DNA from: Buxus sempervirens
Taxonomy: Eukaryota; Streptophyta; Magnoliopsida; Buxales; Buxaceae
Assembly: GCA_947561395.2 (NCBI GenBank)
Contig: OX387183.1
Span: forward strand, 41,522,901 to 41,586,900
Reading direction: 5' to 3'
Length of the DNA stretch: 64,000 bases
Every line of letters starts with the position of its first letter. Position 1 is the stretch's first letter. A program made the translations under genes and the position numbers. Below the pieces are notes generated by a model, which saw only the letters and a program-made list of their open reading frames with translations, had not been told where the DNA came from and made no database searches. Of this stretch, positions 24,401 through 36,400 are shown in pieces.

Positions 24401-27400
24401 CACAAAACCTGTCAAATGACCAAGAGAAATGAGATCAAGTCCACCCACATCAACATGACATATAAATACCATGCAAACAGTTAGCAGTGAGGACTGATCC
24501 TCAAGTCCCAGCTAGGTTAGGGTTTGACATGGTAAGCCCACAAATGGAAGGCAAGTGCACCCAAATGACCGAAGAAAGGTCATTTATATGGAGGAGGAAA
24601 ACTTGGGTAAATTAGTCATTCACCATCAAATTTGCTACTGTAAAATTACATGCTTGTTTCTAATGCCTGTATCATTTGTGTATAGATGGAAGAAATTGCA
24701 ACATTATTTTATATGGTACAGCAGAGATGAAAAATTTAAATTCAACTCCGTGGAAAGGAAACAGCTGTATCTTTCTAAGCAATCAGGGCAGGAAGTAGAC
24801 CTATTTTTCCTTTTATCATGGCACCATTAGAGAAGTGCTTTTGGACAGTTAAAGAGGAGTGGAACAAACATTGTTGGGCAAGTATCAAATGAAAGCACGA
24901 ATTGGGTCAACAACCAAGTCACAGCTCCTTAAAAGGGAATATTTGCAGAAGTTGATACCCGGCGCATACAAAGAATCTGGCAGTGGGATGGTGTTGCAAA
25001 TAGGTGATGGTTCTTTAAATTTTTGGAATGATGCTTGGGATGAGGATGCATGACTCTGTCTGCGATATACCTCGATGGATAATTTCAGTCACATTGGACA
25101 CTCATTATCTTGTTCAAGATTATATGTGGGCAATACCACAAGTTGGAATCTGACTTTTCTGAGGCATCTGAATGATTAGGAGGTCAACACATTGGAGAAT
25201 TGATAAATTGCACAGTTTCTCCTCTGGTCAGATCAAGGATGTCAAGGTTGAGGTGGAGCAAGGATGGCAGGTTCTCAGTAAAATATTTCCTTTTTTTTAA
25301 TCAGTATCAAGATCAGGATCTTAGTTCTTCCTCATCAAAACTTGTCTACAATGCATCAGTTCCACCAAGAGAGCATTCAGTAGACAGCAGCATTAAACAA
25401 GATCGTTGAAAGAGATCATCAGAATTCTACAGGCTGGTATATGCCAAGCAGGTGCTATGGTTTTAAAACGTGACCTCAAGAGAAAATTCCATACTAAAAA
25501 AAATTTGAAATAGGAGTACTTCGCTTCCTCACAACATTTCCAGTCAAAAATAATTCATAAAAGAGAATATTTGAAAATTCTGGTTCCACAAGTTCCAGGG
25601 AAATTGAAAATCATTGTGCAGTATTTCTAAGGTAGCCCAGAATCAATCCATTGATTTCTTTTGCACTGGCCACTTGTCTTGAAAATCTAGCCATTTTGTT
25701 TTGGCTGGGCGGGCATCAATACAAGTCGTGTCAGGTGCCATGTTCGATGCACTGTATGGTTAGCAGCATGTTTTGAGAAGAAATCCATTTGAGCTCTTAT
25801 AGAAGAAGTGCCACTTCATGTACACAAGCTCATCTGGAAGGGCAAAACAAAGCACATCTTTGAGAAGGAAAGAGATGACGCATTTAGTCCTTGAACTCAG
25901 TGATTCCTGGATTTTGAGGATAAAGCTTTTCCACAGAAATTAGAGTACAGTTTAATTCCATGCATACTCTATTTTCTGAACAACTTTATCCATAGGTAGA
26001 CATTCCTGTTTTAGCTAGCATCTCATGTAAATAGAGCTAACAATTTTTTCTCTTGCTTGTTACAATCAAATCATCTTATTACTTATTCCTTGTTACGATC
26101 GAAAATATAAATGCCAACAGATTGGAAGAATGACTAGCTTGCCATTAAAATATTGTTTAACTTACAACTTCTATTGATACGGGGAACAAGATCTAGGGAG
26201 CCATTAAAAGTAAAGTCTTGACTAATAGGCATGGACTCCAAAAGGTTTAATCATCCAACGTAAAGAAAGAATCCTTGATGCGCATATGTATGAATATGTA
26301 TGCATGTGTCGAAACAAGTAACATATGTGTAATTTTATTAAGGCCAAAGATCACAACTATACATAGACAACATCCCCAGAGTAGGTAATTTATTTATTTA
26401 TTTTATTTATTTTGATGATTAATGGTATATGCTATATATTGATAATAAGTGAAAATATACAAGTATGCTTCTGAACAAAACAAAATACCTCACTACTATA
26501 CAGACCCACTGTCAATCCCAATTCCTCCCGAGAGTAGGTAATTAGTTGACCAGATATATCCAATCGTTCCATCTTTCAATGCAGCCAAAAGACTGAAAAA
26601 ATGTCTACGAGAAAAAGAAGAATGAAAATACTTGACATTTGATACCACTCAACAAGGTGAATTTTTGTTCAAGATCCATCAAAAGAACATTGAAACTTAA
26701 TTTTACTTTTATAACTATGAATCCTGGCACTTCATTTATTAATAATGGCAATGGCATATATATGTTCATATTATAGAATTCTTCACATGTAAATAGATAA
26801 TTGAGGAACTAAAAAACAAAATATTGTTCAGATACGAAGCATGTCATCCTGCTCCATATGGGATCAAGCAGACTCACCTCTCTTTGTTTCGTTCTAGGAT
26901 ATCACAGAAATCTTCAGCAGCTGCACGCATGTGTAGAAACATAGGCAATTTCATGGCATTAGCCAAGTCAAACTGCTTTTCAAAATACCTGATTTCATTA
27001 AAGATGCAGACCACACCATGCATGAAATTCTATGATTGAATGTATAGTAAAACACCGAGCAGTTACAGAGAAATGTTTGTAAGGAAATAGCTTGTAAGAG
27101 GATTATGTGAGTAGTAAGTGTACTTCTTCTGAGTTTCAGCTGGGCAAAAGTGAAGCCTGTCATAGTCCAATCCACATTCACCAATTGCTACCACCTGAAT
27201 TACAGAAATCAAGTAGAACATAAAGGGCCATGCTTTGAAGCTAAAAATGACAACTGGAACAGTGCAATTAACACCCAAGGTTAGAAGAAGCACCATATTC
27301 AGCAAATGTTTTTGGCCAATGTAGTAGAGTTCAATACCCGTATAAAGTAGGAAATGGTGTCGACATTCTTCAAATATGTATGGTGTAAAATATAACATAA

Positions 27401-30400
27401 ATTATTAGAGTTAGTTCCCTATCAACTATTATCTTTTGCCCCATCTTTCGAGTATGCAAGAAGAGAGCATCGATAGCAGTGATGGTGAAAATCCCACACT
27501 GCCTATGTGAAAATGTAGGTCGAAGTCCAAGTACAACCACTTTGCACAAAAATGTGAAATATTAGGTAGATTGCAAGTGCACGCCTCTTTTCGGTCTGCT
27601 CAATTAAGGCAGAAAAGAAAAGGAGGATGTTATTAATCTGGCTTCAAGTATCATGATGGAGATCTCAGAAGCAACATGCGGAGAATAAGAACTGGAGGCT
27701 CAAAAGCAAAGAAAACTGATGGCACTTGAGTGTATACTGGAAAAACAATCCTTACAAAGTCAAATTATTATCTTATTATGTAGCTTCAAATTAGTTTAGT
27801 ATTAGTACAAGTCAAATTTTATTGATGAAAAAACATATATGATTTGCATCAACAAGTCAGTTATTTTGTTTGATTTCCAACAAGAATGATAATTGTTGTT
27901 TAGCATTCTTTGAAGATTTTTATCAAATACCTTACCTACAATTATGGAATGGAAGAAAATCATTCAAATTAGAAAAAATATTATATCCAAAAATACAACA
28001 AAAAGAAATAAGACGCATTACTTCAATTTTCTCATGTCGATCTATATCATCTCATGCTTCACAAATTTACTTTCATATTCATGTTCTTTTACATTCAAAA
28101 AAAAAAAATTTGATCTTTACCTCTACACTGGAAGCTATCAATTATTGAATAATAACGTGATAGGGAGCATATGCGAAGGGAAAGGAGACCTAATCCAAGG
28201 TATTTGGATTAGCTCCAAGAGGTGGATAGAAGGAAGAGAGTTATCTCCAGGAGTAACTATGTTATCATTATCTGTTTTGTTATCTTTATTCGTATGTCTA
28301 TTAGTATTCGTAGTTTAGCCTTATCTAGCTATTATATAGCTGGGGAGTTAGAGATAAGGTAGGAGTAGGAGTTTTAGCCTATTTAAATAAGACTTAAGGT
28401 CAAGAGATGGATATCTGATTATTAAACCCAAAACACGTATGTGTAAGGTGTCTTCTACCTCAAGTGAAGAATCTATCAATTCATATTTCATTCCATTACT
28501 ACTTTCGTCCCTCAATTCATATATCCCCGAGTTCATAACCTATCAATTGGTATCAAAGCCATGACGACCCAGAAGGAACGCATTGAGAAGCTGGAAACCG
28601 ACGTCCACAAGATCAAAGAATCCATGTAGAGACTCGAGCAGTCCATGAAGGAAACAATTGCAGCAGCACTCAAGGAAGCCATGGCTTCTGCATCTATAGA
28701 AACAGGAGCAAAACCACCGCATCAAGAACGGGAAACCATGGCGTCACCCTCGCCCCCGCGACATCGCCACACTCGTCATCCTCGGGAGGAGGGTCATTCC
28801 TACCGACCCATGAAGATGGAGTTTCCACGATTTCACGGTGATGACCCCCTTGTCTGGCTTGACCGAGCTACTCAATTCTTTGAGTATCAACAGACCGGAG
28901 AAGGACAGAAGGTAACCCTTGCAGCGTTTTACTTAGAAGGAGAAGCCAACCAGTGGTGGCAATGGCTGAAGAACGTTTATTTGGAGGATGGGCAGCCCGT
29001 CACTTGGGAAATTTTTGAAAAAGAAATACTGGTTCGTTTCGGACCAACAGAATATGAAGATTATGACGAAGCTCTCTCTAGGGTCAAACAGAAGGGCACT
29101 TTATGAGAGTATCAGAAGGAGTTCGAAAAGTTGGCTAACCGAGTGGTAGGATGGCCACAGAAAGCACTCATCGGCACCTTTCTAGGAGGGTTGAAGGCTG
29201 AAATCTCCTCAGATGTCTGTAATTTTAAACCGCAAACCTTGCGAGCAACCATCGAATATGCGAGGATGAGGGAAGACGAACTGACCCACACGAAGAAGCC
29301 GACGTATTCTGACGCTTCAAAATATAGCCCCAAGCCACCATGGGGGAGTAGTTCGACTACAAAACCACCATCACCATCACCAAAGACTACCGGATCTCAA
29401 GTAAAGAAGTTGTCGTGGGATGAAATGCAGCAAAGGAGGGAGAAAGGACTATGCTTCAACTGTAATGAGCGGTATACACCTGGCCACTGGTGCGCCGTGC
29501 CGCGGTTGTTCATTATCGAAGCTGAAACAGAGGACACTAACAGCCCAAAAGAAGAAGCAGTACTAGAGGAGAACAATGATAGTACAAACCCAACAATTTC
29601 TTTACATGTGTTGGCGGGGTACACGGGACCACGGACGATGCGCGTCGTCACTCGAATTGGCCATCGCGCGCTGCTTGTGCTGATTGACAGCGGTTCAACC
29701 CACAACTTCGTCGACCAGAAAATTGCCCAATCATTAGGACTACCCATAACTCCAATCGACAAATTTTGGGTCATAGTAGCGAATGGGGAAAGGTTAGCAT
29801 GTACAGAAAAATATGAAGGCGTAGGACTAGTAATTCAAGGCATGGCAATCACCGTCACCTTGTTTGCTCTACGGTTGACAGGCTGGACATTGTCTTAGGC
29901 ATTCAATGGTTGGAGAAACTGGGGCCGGTGGTGTGTGATTGGGGACGCCTCTCCATGGCAATCTCAAGAGGTAATCAACGGTATAACATTGTGGCTCAGC
30001 CGGCAACCCAAGGGTACGCCATTAGCAATTCCATGATGACTTGGGAGGTGGATAAGGGAGGAGAAGTCTTTGCTGTAGCTATCCAGATGGCAAATTCAGA
30101 TAAGGAGATTACTGGTGCGGTGAGCGTGGACATACAACACATACTTGCAGATTTTCCACAAGTCATGGAGGTACCCACGTCACTTCCTCCAACGAAAGCA
30201 TTTGATCACCGGATTATTCTTCAAGAGAATAAGGGACCAGTTAACGTAAGACCCTATAGGTATGCCCACTTCCAAAAGAATGAAATAGAAAGACAAATTT
30301 CTGAAATGCTCATGTCCGGGTTAATAAGACCCAATACTAGTCCTTTTTCATCACCGATTCTACTTGTCAAAAAAAAAGATGGCACTTGGCGTTTTTGTAC

Positions 30401-33400
30401 CGATTACAGAGCTCTCAATGTAGTCACGGTCAAGGACCGTTTTCCCATTCCCACGGTTGACAACATGATTGATGAGCTACATGGATCTCAATACTTTACG
30501 AAGCTGGACCTACGAGCAGGGTACCACCAGATTCGGGTCCATCCGGAGGATATCCACAAAACGGCGTTCCGAACACATAGTGGACACTATGAATACTTGG
30601 TGATGTTGTTCGGACTGTGCAACGCCCCATCGACATTTCAGGCTGCGATGAACGACATATTCAGGCCCTACTTACGTAAGTTTATTCTAGTTTTCTTTGA
30701 TGACATTCTCATATATAGTCCAAATTGGAAAAATCATTTGCTGCACATCAGGAGGACCTTTGAGATTCTGGCAAACCAAAACTTTGTGGTGAAACCCACT
30801 AAATGTGTTTTTGGTCAGACGGAAGTAGATTATTTGGGCCACCTAATTACCATAGACGGGGTGAAGGTGGACTCCAAAAAAATCAAAGCAATGGAGGCAT
30901 GGCCAGCGCCGAAGACGATTATGGAATTGAGGGGATTCCTCGGGCTTACAGGATACTATCGTAAGTTTGTCAAGAACTATGGTATTATTGCACAACCATT
31001 AACTCAATTGTTGAAAAAGGGAAATTTGGATGGGAACCCGAAGCAGACATAGCATTTACAGCCCTTAAACATGCTATGGCCACAACCCCGGTTTTGGGAT
31101 TACCCAACTTCTCAGACTTGTTCATCTTAGAAACAGATGCATCTGACAAGGGAATTGGAGCAGTTTTGGCACAAAATGGAAGACCCTTGGCTTATATGAG
31201 CAAAGCAATCGGACCAAAGAAACAGGGATGGTCAGTGTACTCCAAGGAGATGCTCGCGATCATGGAGGCTATAAGGATGTGGAGACCGTATATAGTGGGC
31301 CGTCATTTTCAAATATGGACGGATCAAAAGAGCTTAAAATTTTTCTTGGAGCAATGTGTGGTAACACCAGAGCAGCAAAAATGGGTGTCGAAATTGCTAG
31401 GCTACGATTATGAGATCCTATACAGACCAGGAAAAGCAAACTCAGCTGCTGATGCACTCTCTCGACGACCCCACAAATCTCATGATGCAGACACGGTTGA
31501 AGGAGAAATCAGCGACAAGGAATCTCAGGTGTTCGCCATCAGCAGCCCCCAGTTCCAGCTGTGGACCGAAGTGAGGCAAGCAAACCAGACCGACCCATAT
31601 TTATTGAAACTGTGTTCCAAGATGACAACAGAACCGGTGAATCAACACCAATTGCAAGACCATGCAGGCATATTACTGTACAAAGGCCGGATCCTAATAC
31701 CCCCACGATCAGAACTATGTATCAAACTCCTAGCAGAATGTCACAGCTCCAAAATAGGCGGGCACTCGGGTGTAGTACGGACCTATAGCCGCCTTGCCCA
31801 ATCCTTCTATTGGGAAGCCATGAAGAACGACGTCAAACAATATGTAGCTGCGTGCGACACTTGTCAACGAAATAAAAGCGAAGCTCGTTCACCCACGGGC
31901 CTCCTACAACCCTTGCCAATACCTTCGTTATTATGGGAGGAGGTGTCTCTAGACTTTGTGGATGGGTTGCCAACCTCGGCTGGGAAAACTATAATAATGG
32001 TTGTAGTGGATAGGTTGACCAAATATGGCCATTTCATGTCGCTATCCCATCCTTACACGGCCAAAAAAGTTGCAGAAATATTCACCAGCAATATCGTCAA
32101 ACTTCACGGTGTTCCCAGGGCTATGGTGAGTGACCGTGACCCCATTTTTCTGAGTAATTTTTGGAGAGAATTTTTCAAACTACAGGGAACACAGCTGAAG
32201 ATGAGTTTGGCCTATCACCCGCAATCTGATGGCCAAACGAAGGTTGTGAATCGCTACCTTGAACAATACCTCCGTTGTTTGTGTAGCCAACACCCCAAAA
32301 AGTGGGAGCAACACCTACCATGGGCGGAATACTGGTATAATACAACCTTCCACCAGTCACTGGGAACCACCCCTTTTCAAGCCCTTTATGGCCGCCCACC
32401 TCCAACGATGATCAATTACTTAGCAGGAACGGCGGTAGTTGTGGACGTTGACCAAGAATTAATTGATCAGGATGAGCTCCTCCAGCAGTTGAAAATCAGT
32501 TTACAAAAGCTAGTAATCGTATGAAGCAACAAGCTGACAAGAAGCGTAGCGACTATGTCTTGGAACTGGGTGATTGGGTTTATCTCAGGCTCCATCCATT
32601 CCGGCAGAATAGTGTGCTTCGGTGAGCCCACCAAAAATTAGCAAGACGCTACTTTGGCCCATACCAGATTATCGAACGGTTTGGCAACATAGCATATAAA
32701 TTGGCTCTCCCGGATATAGCAAAAATACATCCGGTGTTTCATGTGTCTCTTCTCAAGAAAAAAATTGGGAATTTGGCACCAGTTACCAGCAACTTACCTC
32801 CATTCCAAGAGGATCATACTCCAGTTTTGGAACCATTACGAGTCCAAGACTATCGATGGGTCAAAAACGGAGATCGGCAGATCGCTATATCATGGAGGCC
32901 TTGGTACAGTGGAAGAATTTTCCTGTGGAAGACGCTACTTGGGAAGAAGTGGAGTGTCTCCGGCAGCAGTTTCCTAAACTCGACCTTAAGGACAAGGTTC
33001 GTGTTCAAGAAAGGGCGATTGATAGGGAGCGTACGCGAAGGGAGACCTAATCCAAGGTATTTGGATTAGCTCCAAGAGGTGGATAGAAGGAAGAGAAGAG
33101 GGAGATAAGGAAGAGAGTTATCTCCAGGAGTAACTATGCTATCATTATCTGTTTTGTTATCTTTATTTGTATGTCTATTAGTATTTGTAGTTTAGCCTTA
33201 TCTAGCTATTATATAGCTGGGGAGTTAGAGATAAGGTAGGAGTAGGAGTGTTAGCCTATATAAGACTTAAGGTCAAGAGATGGATATTTGATTATTAAAC
33301 CCAAAACACGTATGTGTAAGGTGTCTTCTACCTCAAGTGAAGAATCTATCAATTCATATTTCATTCCATTACTACTTTCGTCCCTCAATTCATATATCCC

Positions 33401-36400
33401 CGAGTTCGTAACCTATCATAACGATAACAGTATCTCATTTGTTTCTAACAATTCAGAAAAGAAGAGATAGTGGATGAATAAATTTGAGGGTAAATTACAC
33501 TTACCTCCCTTGAGGTATGCTATAATTACACTTACCTCCCTTGAGGTTTCTGAAATAACACTTTCTCCCCTTGAGATTTGTGTATGGGTCAAAATAACAC
33601 TCTTTCATTGAAGTTTCCGTCAAAATAGTAGTGATAGTTAGTAAAATAATTTTAACTGGACAAGATTACCCCTTCATAAAGATGAGAACAAAAATTTTAA
33701 TAGCCTAAGGCATAACTATCATTTAACTTAAATGGGGGTAATCTTGTCCAGTTCAAATTATTTTACTAACTATCACTATTGTTTTGACGGAAACTTCAAT
33801 GAAAGAGTGTTATTTTGACCCATAAACAAATCTCAAGGGGAGAAAGTGTTATTTCAGAAACCTCAAGGGAGGTAAGTGTAATTATAGCATACCTCAAGGG
33901 AGGTAAGTGTAATTTACCCTAAATTTGAATTTCTATTTTGCAGATTTTAAGATAATCCGATTTGAATTAAAACCTAATTTCAAAATCTGCAAATCATTTA
34001 CCTTTTTATCCATTTCGTTTGCTCCAATAAAACAACAACCCTTACAATATTACCACACTCAAGCCACCATTCCCCCAATATGTTACGGTCCCAAATGTTA
34101 AATGCTTAACTAACGAAGTCTCCATAAGCCTTGGGGCTTTTGGAGCAACGGTTAGGCACGTAACAAATGGTATCAGAGCCAACCGCCACGTCCCGGATTT
34201 GAGTCTTGGAGGGGGCAACCTATAAGCTGGATTAAAATTCCTTGGTATTATGTATGGCATGGTGTTAAATCATTGAATACTGATAGGTGAGTGGAGCCGC
34301 CAAAAGAGAAAGGGCTACCATCGGGTTAGTGTCGATAGAGTGGGCCGTCGAGGACGTCGGCTGCGGAAGCGTGGTGGAATGTTACAGTCCCAAATGTTAA
34401 ATGCTTAACTCCGAAGTCTCCATAAGCCTTGGGGCTTTTGGAGCAACGGTTAGGCACATAACACAATGAATTAGTTTCATTTTTGTGAAACAAGGTTTAC
34501 TATTGGGTGTGCCACTCAGGGCACGAAATGAAATTTCGGTGGCACGCCTTGGTATTATGTATGGCATGGTGTTAAGTCATTGAATACTGATAGGTGAGTG
34601 GAGCCGCCAAAAGAGAAAGGGCTAGCATCGGGTTAGTGTCGATAGAGTGGGCCGTCGAGGACGTCGGCTGCAGAAGCGTGGTGGAATGTTACAATCCCAA
34701 ATGTTAAATGCTTAAATACGAAGTCTCCATAAGCCTTGGGGCTTTTGGAGCAACGGTTAGGCACATAACACAATGAATTAGTTTCATTTTTGTGAAACAA
34801 GGTTTACTGTTGGGTGTGCCACTCAGGGCACGAAATGAAATTTCGGTGGCACGCTGCCCGCGTGCCGTCAAAACCCTAGAAAATTGAAAGGAACAAAAAA
34901 AATGGGATTTTTTGGATTTTGGGAAATTTCGCCGAAATTGAGCAAAAAATTTGCAACGCTATTCACCCGTTTTGCTTGGCACGCAACTACGTTTTGATTG
35001 TGCTACTCAAAATTTCGATCGATTTGTAAAAGAGTGAAATAACCCCACAAAACGCATCATTGGGGTGTCGTCTTGGAGAGAAATTTCAGTAGCACACTGC
35101 AAAACAGAAAACACTGTTGTGAAAGCATACAGAAAAACAGGAATTCGGGAGAATCAGGTGAGAAAACTTGAAAACAAAGAGAAAGAGAGGTAGAGAGAGA
35201 GAGAGACTACAAAACTGATATAGGAGAACAAGCTAGTCAAAAAATGTCGTTTAATGCCACCAGAGGATTATTGATGTTCGTGATGAATCCGAAGGAGGTA
35301 GAAGGGTTGGAGTTTGCTTTCTTCAATTCTCAGCTAAAGAATTCCAAGAGATTAGGAAGGAGTTACTAATTTGGCTTCCCTCATTTTAGCTTTAAAATTA
35401 ATTCTTGGAATAGGATGGAGAATTCCAAATCCAATTCTATCCTACAAATCAAACAATAAACTGAAATTCCTTAATCTAATTTTAATTTCCATATCCAATT
35501 CTCAGCCAAAAACCTTGTATCAGAAACAGCCCTATAGTTTTTGAGGATTACAGACTATAATTTATGAACACGCCTAGATATCTAGTTTACAAGAAACATT
35601 TACTCAAAGCTCAGTCAAGTTCATGATATAAAACTCTATAAGATGTATACGTTTTGTTATACCCATGTCATGATTAGTAATAATCCTATTCCTACACTTT
35701 GGTAATCAAAAAATGGGTTCAACTGTGTAGTTTCTGACAACTCGAATAAACCCACTTTAACTATATTTAACTCTGAGTTATATTACAGAAGAAATCAACT
35801 AGGCCTTTATGTAGACACTAGGCACTACTCAAAAGAAAACTGAAAAACAATAAATTCTATAAAAAACCGACTATCTCCTGTAACACCCCTTAGCCTTTCA
35901 GTTACAAAAAAACTCTTGACCTTTCATTTTTCCAATTAACTTCTAAATTTAAAACCCACTAAAGATAACATTTAATGTTTATTCAACAAAACTCCCACGT
36001 AAACTTAAATGCTTCTACCATCCGTCATGCCAATCATCTTCTTGCATTTGTCGAGAAGTACTTTCGGTAGCGGTTTTGTGAAGATATCCGCAGCTTGATC
36101 CTGACTTGCCACATGCACCAATTCCACACTTCCTTCACACGATCTCGGATAAAGTGAAAACGAACGTCGATGTGTTTGCTTCTTTCATGGTTCACTAGGT
36201 TCTTTGCCAACTCAATTGCTGATTTGTTGTCAACTTGAATCACGGTTGCACCTAGTTGCTTTAGCTCCATCTTGCTCAACAAATTTCTAAGCCATATCGC
36301 ATGACATACACACCAAGATGCTGCCACATATTCAGCTTCACACGTCGAGAGCGTCACGATCGATTGCTTCTTTGAAAGCCAAGTAAACGCAGTATCTCCC

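Larger units (their letters stand above)
28158..33418 (+). mobile_element. Ty3/gypsy chromovirus, complete but decayed
   Basis: A 5.26-kb LTR retrotransposon in TATDN1 intron 6, opposite in sense to the host gene. LTRs 28158..28545 (388 bp) and 33020..33418 (399 bp) start TGATAG and end CTATCA, with target duplication TAACG at 28153..28157 and 33419..33423. The PBS is initiator-Met type. The polyprotein order is gag, protease, RT, RNase H, integrase, chromodomain, which fits a chromovirus. LTRs differ at roughly nine positions plus several indels by eye, including a 20-bp insertion in the 3' LTR, so it is older than the other two LTR elements here. Confidence 0.93.

Noticed and set aside
28548..28560. 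tRNA-like matches (also 34168..34180, 47793..47810)
   Set aside because: Short retroelement primer-binding sites next to LTRs, not tRNA genes; no cloverleaf around them.
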